Shown: positions 42,908 to 52,850 of the stretch, in pieces
Numbering within the stretch: position 1 is the first letter of the stretch
Layout of the letters: each line of letters begins with the position of its first letter
From: Gracilariopsis chorda
Lineage: Eukaryota > Rhodophyta > Florideophyceae > Gracilariales > Gracilariaceae
Assembly (NCBI GenBank): GCA_003194525.1
Contig: NBIV01000135.1
Coordinates: forward strand, 161,636 to 225,635
Direction: 5' to 3'
Length of the DNA stretch: 64,000 bases
The notes under the pieces: generated by a model
Database searches by the model: none
The model's input: only the letters and a program-made list of their open reading frames with translations
Told to the model about the DNA's origin: nothing
Translations under genes and position numbers: made by a program

Positions 42908-43737
42908 GCACGCGCGCATGCCACGGTGCATCGGCAATCCGCCTCCTGGCCGGGCCGCTCGCTCCGTCCTCCTCGACACTCCGGCATGGAGAACAGTGGA
43001 AACGCCAACTTTGGACCTACGGAACTGGCCTTAGAAAAGCACATCCGAAGGGCCTGTGAAGTGCAAATTGCACTGTGAGACCCAAGGTGTAACTCTACCA
43101 AAGGCCACCCATGGGGAACTAATCGCTTGTCAGAGCCGCTCTGCAGACGTTCTCGCTACACACGCGTACTGGTGGCCACATGGAGCGTGCCCTTAAGGAG
43201 GGGGGGAAATTATTGACACAAGATAATTTTGACGTCACCACAAACCGCCTCCGACCAATAGGACTGCGCGCGTGCCACGGCGCGTCCTTGAACCGCCTCC
43301 CTCGGCACCGCCTTCACTGTCTTCATCAGGCGGAACTATGGCCGAACGGGAACCGCAACGACTACAGACCCCCGTAATTGAACTTCAAAAAAGGGTCCCA
43401 ATGGTTCTGAAGGGTGCAAGTGATGGCCAAAGGTGTAAGGTTTGACCTCACAAAACACGGACCATGGGACTTGAACAAGGACTCAGGGCCTGAAGGTTAA
43501 ACTTAACCAGAATGGCCGGAAGGAACCCACCCTACGTCCACGATAAATAGAGTCCCAGAGGATGTGAGACGCGAAAATAATGCCTGAAGGCCTAACAGCT
43601 GACCTTACAAACGGAGAGCCGTGGGTCTACAATAGGGGAGCGACGAATATAAGCACAGAAATCCCAAACTAGGACCCATGTAGACATTATTGAGGGCTCA
43701 AGGCTTTACTTAATTTGCCAGCGACCAGTTAGGGCGA

Positions 43738-44949
43738 AGGAACAGCGGAAGGAGGTCGTAGGCAAGCGGCATCAAACCCAATGGCCTGCAGATAATAATC
43801 CGGGAGGGTCCGATGCAGTAAGTCGACTGGGGTATCCAATAAGGGCTTTGCCTCGTAGGCCTTGCCATCGTCGCGACCCAAAGGATGCTCTGGAATCAGC
43901 CAGAGCTCGTCTGCCACGTAGTCGTACTACAATTATCCAGGGTTTTTCGCCCAATGGACCTGAAGTAAATAATCTAAAAGCTCCTCCGTTTGCTCCGCGC
44001 TATACGCAGTCCCTCGGACTATATTCTGCAACCCTAGCTCGCGAATGAACGCGATGAGGCGGGGAGGCAGGGGCACCAATCGGGCCTCAGGACTCGGAAT
44101 GATTTCTTCATTCCAAATACGATGGTCAGCCTCACGGACATTTGCATGCACGCCGTTACAAGCAGTATCGAAAAAGACCACGAGGCAGAATACCGCCCAT
44201 TCCACAAAGAAGACCAGCCAGGTAAGCCAACGGAGCCGCTGACGGAATTCGCCCTGGCGTTGGGTGGTGTAATAAGCCACAATGGACGAAGTAGGGACCA
44301 TGAGGAGATTAGATGCATGCCAAATGGGTGCGTCAGGGCTAACACTGCCCGGGCGCATTGGAAGGTAGACATGGGCCCTACGGGATGGCGATATGTCATG
44401 GATTTAGACCTGATGCCAGCAGATGAAGTACTTCAAATTAGTCTGGGTACGGCTGTCGGGTTCGATCATGTCATTTCAATAGGACCTGTTGGTAATCCAG
44501 TAGAGCTGATCATAAGGCGGCTTGTAGCATATCAGCCCCAGAAGGTTGTGTTCGCCATGCGGGAACGAATACCGGGGCTCACCGTGTAAGAGGTATAGGT
44601 CCACGAGGAGCCGGTTAACCCTACTTGGGTAGTATGCTTCTTCTTCACAACGGGCGTAGGGCATGTCCGGGGGTACCACGGTACGGCAATGCGCCACCAC
44701 TTGGAAGTCCGTGGAGGGATGTAGCCAACAGTTGTACCAAGAGGTCTCTCGCGCGTTCTTCTTCTCATGGACATAATTCGGAATTGCCGCGAATCTGCGG
44801 CCGTCCACACATTGGGCCTGGTAGCTGATAAATTCCTTGACCGAACTGGGCAAATGGGTACTCCTTACGGCCATCGGATTGCGCCCCAAGGTATGGTCAT
44901 ACCTCTTCCCAGAATGGGCGTACGCGCTGCTGGCGGGGACTAAAGCCAT
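43738..44949 (-). pseudogene. Antisense ORF of the Ty3 element
   Basis: Read on the minus strand, coding begins near 44949 (SVKEFISYQAQCVDGRRFAA, NYVHEKKNARETSWYN, VDLYLLHGEPRYSFP) and, after frameshifts near 44475 and 43950, goes through GEFRQRLRWLTWLVFFVEWA, a RLVPLPPRLIAFIRELGLQN segment and TEELLDYLLQVHWAKNPG to a region near 43738. It runs against the chromodomain gene and ends tail to tail with it. The ending 'EELLDYL..VHW' resembles 'EEVLQLLGYIDNVSW' in the antisense ORF at 58-59.9 kb, suggesting the same gene family. I cannot assign a function. Gag, an envelope-like or a regulator role are all possible. Confidence 0.45.
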
Positions 44950-45373
44950 TGGAGAGGATTCAAAAATGACGTCCGACCGCAGGATGCGTTCACCGTCGTC
45001 GTACAGCGGGCGAGGGCCCTAATGGGTTAAAAACGAATCTGTTCCAAAAGACATGCCGAGTGTAGTAATCACCAAGCAGGATGGCCAAGGGTCGTAGTGG
45101 GAGGTTTTCAGGTGCAATATAACCTGGAGATCAACGGTCTCCGCGCCCAATCGCCGTGGTGGTAGAAGGGACGACCCAAAAGAACCAAAGCGAACGAAGT
45201 GGTTGCTAACGCGCAGTAGCGACACCCTGGTTGTAGAAGTGGGCGCCCAATAGACCCACAAGTGATGCACCCATCCCCGTGGCCACTGGCATTCAATACA
45301 AAACAGGAACGCGGGCACGACCAATGGGCGATCCATGTCCCTTCCCAGCCCTTACTAAGGCCTAGTAGGGGGG

Positions 45374-46066
45374 TGCTACACGAACCAATAGACCATTGGG
45401 ATGGCGATCAGCGCTAGTGCAGCTATCCCAGCGAATCTTTAAACAGGAGTACACGGAAATGGGCGTCGAAGAAGAGGTGGGCGACGGTGAGTGCTGCCGA
45501 GGCGGCAGAAACTTATGGGGGAAGTATGTAGTACAATGGCCCTGAGGTCAGATGAATGTCAAGCTGGAGTGCCGAAGGGGTGGACGAAGGACCAGAGCAC
45601 TACTGGCACGTGTCAATATAAGCCACGTGGGTCAGAGATAATTGTGATCTGAAGGGTGACCTCTGGTGGACCTGGCACTGCAGTACAGTGCACTGTAGAA
45701 TAATGTAGTATTTTGTTTAAGTATTTTGTAGTATTTACCGGTGGTCTAGAGCATCTCGCCGACTATGTTAGTTGGCTGGAGTGCAGGCGGCCACTGAGGA
45801 GTAAAGGCAAGCACCAACTCCGTCCTGTAGTCGCCCCCAAGCTTCCAGTAGATACAGGCTTCCAAGCCATTGTTACGAGTGCGCCCGACATTTAGGGACC
45901 TCAGATAACGCCCGCCCATTGCACCCGCACGTCATAAGGTACCCACGACACAACTAGACCCCAGTGGACTGTCATCCTAGTGGCTGGTACTCTGCCGCCG
46001 CTACCCCTAGTAGGTACTACTTCCCCACTTGGCTTTTGGACTAGTATTCTACTAGACGTTGGTGCA
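45374..46066 (+). repeat. Candidate 3' LTR
   Basis: It starts TGCTACACG directly after a G-run and ends TTGGTGCA, giving the TG..CA ends of an LTR, about 693 bp. Immediately after, truncated Helitron coding resumes (46060s). No second copy is in the window to confirm it, so it is a proposal. Confidence 0.35.
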
Positions 46067-47814
46067 AGCCCCTAGCACTTCATTTCAAAGATGTGCTCCG
46101 TGTTCTTCTAGAAGTCCTTCATGAATACGTTTCCGTACTGGTTGCACACCCATGCAATCACATCCGGTCCGTCAAACGGTCCATGGCGTTACTCTGTGCT
46201 TTAAACGCGTTACGATTGCCCGTGTCCATACCAAGGGGCTGGATGTTCTCTCGCCAGATGTGTATGGTTATTGGAATGAAAAGGGAGGAAAGCTCTCTCT
46301 GCGACACGACTGCTTGTACATCCATGTGCTTGTTGTTCCAGTACGCTGCTGAGTTGACTGTGTCATTGGGTAGAGAGATACGTGCCATTCGCGCGAACTG
46401 GGATGGTGACACTAGGCCATTTTGCTGTTCTGCTTGCTGGATTTTTTGCTTTTTTACCATGGGCGCCTGTTGTTCTCTCTCCAGAAACCACAGTCTCATG
46501 TCTTCAATGTTTGTGTGATTGCGAAGCATCCAAATCTGCATCAACGGTCCACTGTTTAGGAGGATGTTGTCTGAGTACAAACGTTGCTTCGCGTTCTTAG
46601 CCCACTTGCGCTTTCGGAGCTTCCACTAGTTGAAGCTGAGGCCTGAGCTTTTGCTGTGTGGATTTCCTTGCCTTCAGAAACAGCCCGATGTCAAATGGGT
46701 AGTGCTGATCGCCGTGAGGGAAAGTTCCCTTCTCTGCAAGTTCAGATGCAAGTTTTTGGAGTCAGTACCACTCTTGCGCGTTGTTTGCAGCATTCGAAAT
46801 TCCCCCTGCTCCAGCAGCAGCAGCAGTCGTCACTGCAGCGTGCTCTTCTGTTACAGTTCATTTTACCAAGCACGGTACTTGAGACTCCACTTGGTACAGG
46901 CCAGTCGGATTAACTACGAGCGTTCTCATAATTGGTGGCCCCCCACCAGGAACATCTTCAGGGAGAGGGCCAGCACCTGCATGAGGAGCACTGCCTGTGG
47001 CACTTTGGGTTCCTTTGTATTCATGTACGATTACTCCTTGTTCCGCTGCATGCACGCTGATATCTACGGCGGTCTCTGAGTTTTGTTGTTCTTGTTGCGT
47101 GCTAAGCATGGATCAGTAACGCTGGCGCACCACGTCTGGCTTCGGCTGGATCACATCGTACAACTTAGATAAAATGTGGCTTACGTTGATTTCCTGAGTG
47201 ATCGCACGCAGATTGGCACGCGCATAGTGAGATAGAGCCAAGTAAAGCGGACCGGTACCCCAAAAAAACCTGTAGCGCTTGTTGTGTTGCTTCTGCGTGG
47301 GGAGAGCGAGAGCTGCATTGCCCTCAAGTCTGAGAAAGGAAGGACCGCCTCCCGTCAAATAAGATATTTCCATATACGCTTACGTCGTTGCAAAGAGTGT
47401 ATTGAAGTTGAGGAAGTGAGATCGAAAAGCTTTCAGGCTATAAAGAGTTCAAACCAACTCGTTGCTATACCTTCTGAAGAAAGTTACATCTTATCCTGAC
47501 ATTCTTTTCATTCCACAGCACACTCTGGTGGTCTCTTTGCCAAGCAAAACGCATCGGCAGTACTTGCAGCTATAAATTCTCAATGTCTAGTCTGGGTACG
47601 GGCAGGAGGAAAGCATGTGGGAGTACTCGCCGAATCTTCCGCATCGCCGTTGAACCGCAGTGGAAAGCGTCTCAAACTCTGGAACGTTTGCACGGATGGC
47701 TTGAAGATTCCAAGCATCAGCTGCTACAGGATCCCACAGTCCTCAATCCTGACGTCCAGCAGACTGCATGATCGTCGTATCAAGCAGCTGCTGTGGCTGG
47801 TGCGGGTGCTGTAA

Positions 47815-47895
47815 CTGCTGTGGCTGCTGCAGCTGCTGCGGCTGTTGCGGCTGCTGCGGCTGTTGCGGCTGCTGCGGCTGTTGCGGCTGCTTTGG
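47815..47895. repeat. Short tandem repeat, CTGCTGCGGCTGTTGCGG type
   Basis: An 18-bp unit is repeated about four times with variants. On the minus strand it encodes repeated Pro-Gln-Gln. It is part of the truncated Helitron N-terminus. Confidence 0.8.
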
Positions 47896-48364
47896 TGGGT
47901 GTAAGGGAGCAGGAATGATCTCATCGTCTTCAACTTCCATGGTAACTGGCATCTGCTCTTCTTCTTTTTCAACTTGTGGCAGAACAGGTTGCTGTGGTGG
48001 CTGTCAAGGAGCGGGAATGATCTCGCCCTCTTCCACATCCATCGGAGCCGGCACCTGTTCTTCTTCTTCAACTTGCGGCAGAGGACCCGCATCTGTCTCC
48101 ACGGTTGTGTTGCCCTCATCGTTGATGGCAGGCGCAGGTAGTGGTGGAAGTGGTGGAGGCATAGGAGAGGAAGTTGGTCGTGATGTGGGTATGGAACCAC
48201 TTGCCCCAGCGACGCACGTAGGTGCAGGTGTCAGTTCGTCTTCCACGGCAGGAACAAGGGGTACTTGCACGTGCGCTCCGCTCTCATTTACCGGCGTCTC
48301 ATCTGTAGCGGGAAGAACTGGCAATCGTCGAGGTCTTCCATCTCCTGGCCTTGCGCCGCCTGAG

Positions 48365-48610
48365 TTCACCCTGGCCCCTCCCAAGTTCGCTCTATCCCCT
48401 GCAGAGCTTGTTCTGGTGCCTCCAGAATATGTTTTGGCCCCTCCCGAGTTGGCTCTAGCGCCTCCTGAATTTGTCCTGGGACCTCCAGAATTTGCCATAG
48501 CACCTCCCGAATTCGTCATGGCACCTCCAGAATGTTCCCTGGCACCTTTAGAAATCGTTCTGGCACCTGCGGAATTCGATCTGGCACCACCGCAGTTCGG
48601 AGTTGGACCT
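48365..48610. repeat. 21-bp minisatellite encoding a 7-residue repeat
   Basis: About eleven units of the kind GCACCTCCAGAATTTGCCATA. On the minus strand each gives Asn-Ser-Gly-Gly-Ala plus two variable residues. The full-length Helitron at 52 kb lacks this block, so it is specific to the truncated copy. Confidence 0.85.
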
Positions 48611-48661
48611 CCTTGTGCCATATCTATTTACAAAAGATATAAAATAATTCTATTTTTGTAA

Positions 48662-50395
48662 AACCCTAAATACTTTGCCAGAGTTCCAGAATATGTTCAA
48701 ATTATAAAACAAAGTTGAAAGTGAAAAACGTGTTGCAATTTGTTGCTTTACATCCACCAGAAGTAGTTGGATGAGCAATTAAAGCATTGCTGGAAGACTT
48801 ATGTTTACCCGATGCAGTCGTGGGAGCACAGGGACTCTTGACACACTTTTGTTGGATTATGACGGGCGGAGTGTTCTCAGCCGATTTTCAAGCAGTTTGA
48901 TATTTAACCCGCATTCGGTTGTAAGGATATGTCTGGTAAAAGTATAGGATATGATCAAGACCAACGATACGGGTGCGTATACTGAATAATACGACACCTA
49001 GATGTAAATTGACTCCACGTTCTACGCGCTCCTCGTACGGCATCAGATCATAGAATCAAAAATATGAGCTCTACAGAACACGCATTCCCCACTCAGAGCT
49101 TTGGAAGGCAGATGTAGCTTGAATTGCGCGCTGAATGGCACAAATATTGGAAGAATCTGGTACGTCTTGTGACGATTTCAATAAAATATATTAGGTGCTT
49201 CGACTGAAAGCAGAGTCCACCACAAAGGTGCCCTAGGTAGTCATATCAATCAGTTACAGCTTTCTATATATCGAACCCCATTTTGCAATGGTATATTAAT
49301 GCATAAAACCTGGGGCATTTATCAAGAAAGCTATAAGAACGACATACGGCAAAAACCACATACACTGTGAGTGTCATTTTTCACGAGGAAACGACACCGG
49401 ACAAAGAAAGTCCTTAATATGCGCTCTTCTTAGCTAAAAGAGGACAAGAAATGGGTTCGTAGCTCGAGAGTACCAGCACAGGCGTGCAACGCTAATGTAC
49501 TGAGTAGGCACAAACTGCGACAAAGAACCAAGATGCAAGGTAGAAAAGAAACTTGGTAGTGCCCGTACAACAAAACGAGCGACAAAGCCCGGTAAAATGT
49601 AGCAAAGAGACTACACCAGCGGATAACCTACGCGATCAAAACCTTAGATCTGGCGTAGTGCTGATGATCAATCCTATTATAGCGCAGTGACCTACACGCA
49701 GGACCAAAAACTTAGGTCTAGTGCGCGGCCGAAGTGCACCGTGCTACAAAAGACGAACCCAAACAAAAGCAGTGTAGTACAAGCACGTGGGAGGATGTGG
49801 GAGACCAAGCCGCAACACGTAAAGGGGTGAGTGGTGATGAGTGTGGTTGATGGCAGCGAGGAGCAGATTGCTCTAAGAGAAGATGGGGTTTGCGAAAGGG
49901 AGGAGAAGTGGTCTGGCCCGAGTTGGCTTGGAGGCCACCAACCCCAGGCTTCTATAGACAACTAGGCTGTGTGCATAGTGTCTTTTTATTAATACTAGGT
50001 CTAGATAATAACCCATAAAAACCGGTTAGGGGACACTTCTCTGCCATGTAAAACCAGCTTGGCAAAGGTATTGTTCTTTTCAGGGTATTTTTGTATCTAT
50101 ACAGTACTCCGTGACAGTACCAGATGATTCCAGCAACATCGTTCTAACCACCGCCGTATTTCCAAACCAGACGCAACCGCCATTATGCAACAGCATGTTG
50201 TGCAGCATCTGCGCCAGGGCGTCGTGAGGGCGCTGCCAGTGCGCGGTGGACTCGCCGGCTATTTTGAATGCTTATCCAGATGCATAGTCTTGCCATGATG
50301 GCAGGGCATGGTAATTTTGGGGTGGACGCCCTGCCAATATAACAAGAGCATACACCCAGATTCACATACGCATTGCAAAAATTCATCGTGCTGTC
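48662..50395. other. Gene-free stretch
   Basis: This is AT-rich, with no domain visible in any frame. A frame of 89 codons at 49692-49961 (minus) is the only sizeable one and looks random. Two related 30-bp segments about a 'CTTAG(A/G)TCT' word occur near 49645 and 49710. Confidence 0.45.
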
Positions 50396-50396
50396 T

Positions 50397-50937
50397 TCTC
50401 TAACCTATCTAAGGATTTGTGCGACAACGACCTTGGCAACCCTTAAAAAATAAGTAAAATGCACGATTTCGTTTTTTTTGGCACAAACTGCGCCAGCACC
50501 CAAAATCGTGCTTCATGTTCTTTTTTTGAGCCTTTTGGTACGCCAACTCTTTGCACCAATGATAATCAATCGTTTTGGACAACCAAAACGTTTGATTCTC
50601 AGGTTTATCACCGCTCAAGCTCCGGCCCTATCACTCTTTCCTGCAGGCAAGATGCAGACGTCACAACTGCAGCAAAGAATGGTAGGGTGGCCCTACCACA
50701 CTTTCCTGCAGGCAAGATGCAGAAATCACAACTGCAGGAAAGTGTGGTAGGGCGGCGCTACCACTATTTTCTGCAGGCAGGATGGAAACGTCACCACTGC
50801 AGGAAAGAATGGTAGGACCGCCCTACCACTCTTTCCTGCAGGCAAGATGCATATGCTACAAATGCAGGGAAGAGTGGTAGGGCCGAAGGCCCTTCTCACC
50901 CTTGTCTAACCTACCTAAGGATTGCTTTGACAACGAG
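50397..50937. repeat. Direct repeats flanking a tandem hairpin array
   Basis: The words CTCTAACCTATCTAAGG (50397) and TCTAACCTACCTAAGG (50905), each followed after a few bases by GACAACGA, form a ~33-bp direct repeat. Between them at 50626-50884 lie four 65-bp units starting at 50626, 50691, about 50756 and 50821. Every unit is itself an inverted repeat (CTACCACTCTTTCCTGCAG with a complement at its far side), so the array can form four adjacent hairpins. PstI-like CTGCAG cores mark each arm. Confidence 0.85.
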
Positions 50938-51020
50938 CAATTTGACCCCTTAGAATACATCAATAAACGCACATTTATTTCCCTCCAAATGAATAGCCAA
51001 TGGTAATCAAAGTATTTGTC

Positions 51021-51398
51021 CTACTGGCACGAATCAGTCAACCACGTGTATGATCTGGCACTCTCGACAGCCTCAACTTCTATCAGCCCCGTTGAACCCG
51101 TCTCACACATGGATATCTCTGACGGCCAGCGAACAGGCAAATCCTTGCTGCGTCCAAGCACGCGGTAGTCTTCCAATTCCGTGTACACGGTGTCGATGTT
51201 TGGGCCAATGGAGCACAAAATCTCTTCCAAAACAAAACAGTTGACATTGCAACGGTGCATATCAGTGTGCTTCAATGCAGCCTGTATGATGCACATTTTT
51301 TCCAATAATGTTCCCAAGTGCGGTAGAATAGCATCCATGCGGCCGCGCAAACAGCATAGTTGTAGGTAGCGAACCTCTGTTTGGGACATATCGGCCAT
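51021..51398 (-). CDS. Hypothetical protein, 125 residues
   Basis: A single frame from ATG (51398) reads MADMSQTEVRYLQLCCLRGR, then helical DAILPHLGTLLEKMCIIQAA and a hydrophilic second half ending in SYTWLTDSCQ. Composition is that of a globular protein. It has no family resemblance I can name and no repeat content. It lies beside the Helitron and may be its cargo, or chance. The possible heptad pattern in the first half would suggest a helical bundle. Confidence 0.35.
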   Translation of the reverse strand: MADMSQTEVRYLQLCCLRGRMDAILPHLGTLLEKMCIIQAALKHTDMHRCNVNCFVLEEILCSIGPNIDTVYTELEDYRVLGRSKDLPVRWPSEISMCETGSTGLIEVEAVESARSYTWLTDSCQ

Positions 51399-51587
51399 GG
51401 TGTTAGAAAATAGTTCAGAAGAAGAAGTAGAGTAATATAAGTTGTAGGTGGCTGCTTGGAAAAAAGTTTTCTGTTACTTTAGGGTATGCTCTAGCTTAAG
51501 TACACAATCTTCAGCACATTGGACAATAGGTAAAATAGAAACGTAACCTACTCAAACAACAAAATAAATTACGTATAGTACAACCTA

Positions 51588-51925
51588 CGTATACCCTTCT
51601 AACAAAAATAGTTATAGTTTAAGTAGTGCATACGAAGGCTGCGCAGTACTTCAAATGTATACCCTTCTAACAAAAATAGTTATAGTTTACGTTGCGCATA
51701 CGTATGTTGCGCAGTACTGCAAACGTATACCCTTCTAACAAGAATAGTTATAGTTTACGTAGCGCATACGTAGGCTGCGCAGTACTGCAAACGTATACCC
51801 TTCTAACAAAAATAGTTTTAATCTATGTAGTGCATAAGAAGGCCGTACAGTTCTAGAAACGTAGAACGCTGTAACAAGAATAGGAACAATCTATACGTTG
51901 CATACGTAGGTAAATCGTACTCGAT
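51588..51925. repeat. 68-bp iteron-like tandem array
   Basis: The string ATACCCTTCTAACA occurs at 51591, 51659, 51727 and 51795, an exact 68-bp period, with a fifth, decayed unit near 51860. Each unit also holds AATAGTTATAGTTTA and a TACGTA / TGCGCAGTACTGCA palindrome-like part. It lies just upstream of the Helitron coding region. Confidence 0.9.
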
Positions 51926-52183
51926 ATGTATTGACGTCTGAAACCAAGACCAAATAAGAATGCATTGCATATGTACATAGTAAAGTATTACGTTTGTAAA
52001 CAATCCAGTTACAGATGTTGTCAGGAACATCTTGAGACAACGAATACAACATGTATACGTATATGTCAGGCGGGAAACTATTGTGCAACACCAGTTCTCT
52101 ACTTAAAGGGCAGAGACGGTACATGTTCCATCGAAAGGTGATTACCAAATCTCTCAACCTCTCTCCGGTTCTCTCAGTCCGAC

Positions 52184-52822
52184 ATGAGTTCTTCTTCGCA
52201 TCGACCCCCATCACGACGTGGTGGTCGCAGGTCAGGAGCAGGGCGTCGTCCAAGAGAGAATATACAGCCCGTGCATCAACGAGACATAACCGATGAGCTA
52301 GCGCAGGTGGACTTAGGAACTAGAACGGAGCTTCCTCAAAATGTTATGGAACTTCATAACCCTGAAGAGATATACTTGAACTCCTCTCATTCTTCCGGTA
52401 TTCAACAGGAACGAGATAGGACGGTTATGCGGTTCGCTGGGAGACCTCGCCAAGGCATTCACTATGGAGCAAAATATTTCTGGGATGCAAGGGCAGAAAA
52501 TATTAGTCAAGGCCTCCACGTCCAAGCTCTTCATATCCGGAGTACCAACCACTCACTGGCACACTTCCAGCGTGTTGTGGGACGTGTGGTGCAAACGGCC
52601 ATCGAGCACCTCGCTGTCCTCTCAAAGATTCGGGGTGGGTGCTTCGTATTCGTATGTACAAATATTGTGGCGCAGTTCTGCTCAGTGCAGAGACCGAAGG
52701 AACATGCTGTGGATATAAAAGCTCCAGATGGCTTGGAGTTTCTTTCAGACGAGTGCATATTAATTCGCAACTTGAAGACATATATCGCTTGCGTTCTTTT
52801 CAAACGCTATCAACACACATAA
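52184..52822 (+). CDS. Helitron-associated ORF, unknown function
   Basis: The frame encodes 212 residues. The N-terminus is basic and Ser/Arg-rich (MSSSSHRPPSRRGGRRSGAG, RRPRENIQP), followed by an acidic middle and GRPRQGIHYGAKYFWDARAE. The last third (after about 52560) may not be coding, because other frames there look similar. It precedes the Rep/helicase track by a few tens of bases on the same strand. It could be the true N-terminal region of Rep, joined by an intron or broken by a frameshift, or a separate accessory protein. Confidence 0.4.
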   Translation: MSSSSHRPPSRRGGRRSGAGRRPRENIQPVHQRDITDELAQVDLGTRTELPQNVMELHNPEEIYLNSSHSSGIQQERDRTVMRFAGRPRQGIHYGAKYFWDARAENISQGLHVQALHIRSTNHSLAHFQRVVGRVVQTAIEHLAVLSKIRGGCFVFVCTNIVAQFCSVQRPKEHAVDIKAPDGLEFLSDECILIRNLKTYIACVLFKRYQHT

Positions 52823-52850
52823 ATGTTTTATTTGCAACCGTTGTCACATT

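Larger units (their letters stand above)
42096..46066 (+). mobile_element. 3' part of a chromodomain Ty3 retrotransposon with an antisense ORF
   Basis: The retained parts, in order, are the integrase C-terminal module, a chromodomain, a long minus-strand coding region, a G-run (AGTAGGGGGG, 45364-45373) that could be the polypurine tract, and a candidate LTR that begins TGCTACACG and ends TTGGTGCA. The 5' part (gag, RT, most of integrase) is missing where the large element abuts at 42.1 kb. The right edge abuts a truncated Helitron. The region 42.9-43.3 kb carries two related ~50-bp segments around CCAATAGG..GCGCG.GCCACGG, 350 bp apart. Layout matches the element at 57-64 kb in mirror image. 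Confidence 0.6.
46060..48621 (-). pseudogene. Truncated Helitron, N-terminal part of Rep
   Basis: The minus-strand track starts near 48621 with a 7-residue tandem repeat (NSGGARA-type) and acidic/Pro-rich sequence, a QPQ-type repeat at 47.8-47.9 kb, then the segment LTGGGPSFLRLEGNAAL at 47.35 kb, DVIQPKPDVVRQRY, HAGAGPLPEDVPGGG at 46.97 kb, LYSDNILLNSGPLMQIWMLR at 46.58 kb and DVIAWVCNQYGNVFMKDF near 46.1 kb. Each has a counterpart in the same order in the Helitron at 52.85-57 kb (GGGPSFLRLQGN, SGAGPLPEDS, LYTDNSLLNSGTLLQ, LIARVYNQYANSIMKDL). Similarity stops at about 46060, before the HUH motif, so nuclease and helicase are missing. The Ty3 element to the left probably cut it. Confidence 0.75.

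Noticed and set aside
43193..43215. AAGGAGGGGGGGAAATT as the polypurine tract of the 42-46 kb Ty3 element
   Set aside because: The antisense ORF lies beyond it. By analogy with the 57-64 kb element the tract should follow that ORF, so the G-run at 45364 fits better.
47768..48661. 297-codon Cys/Gly- and Pro-rich frame on the plus strand
   Set aside because: It is the reverse complement of the Helitron N-terminal repeats; only the minus strand connects in order to Helitron blocks.
50626..50884. CRISPR-like array
   Set aside because: The repeats are contiguous 65-bp hairpins without unique spacers, in a eukaryotic genome with no cas genes.
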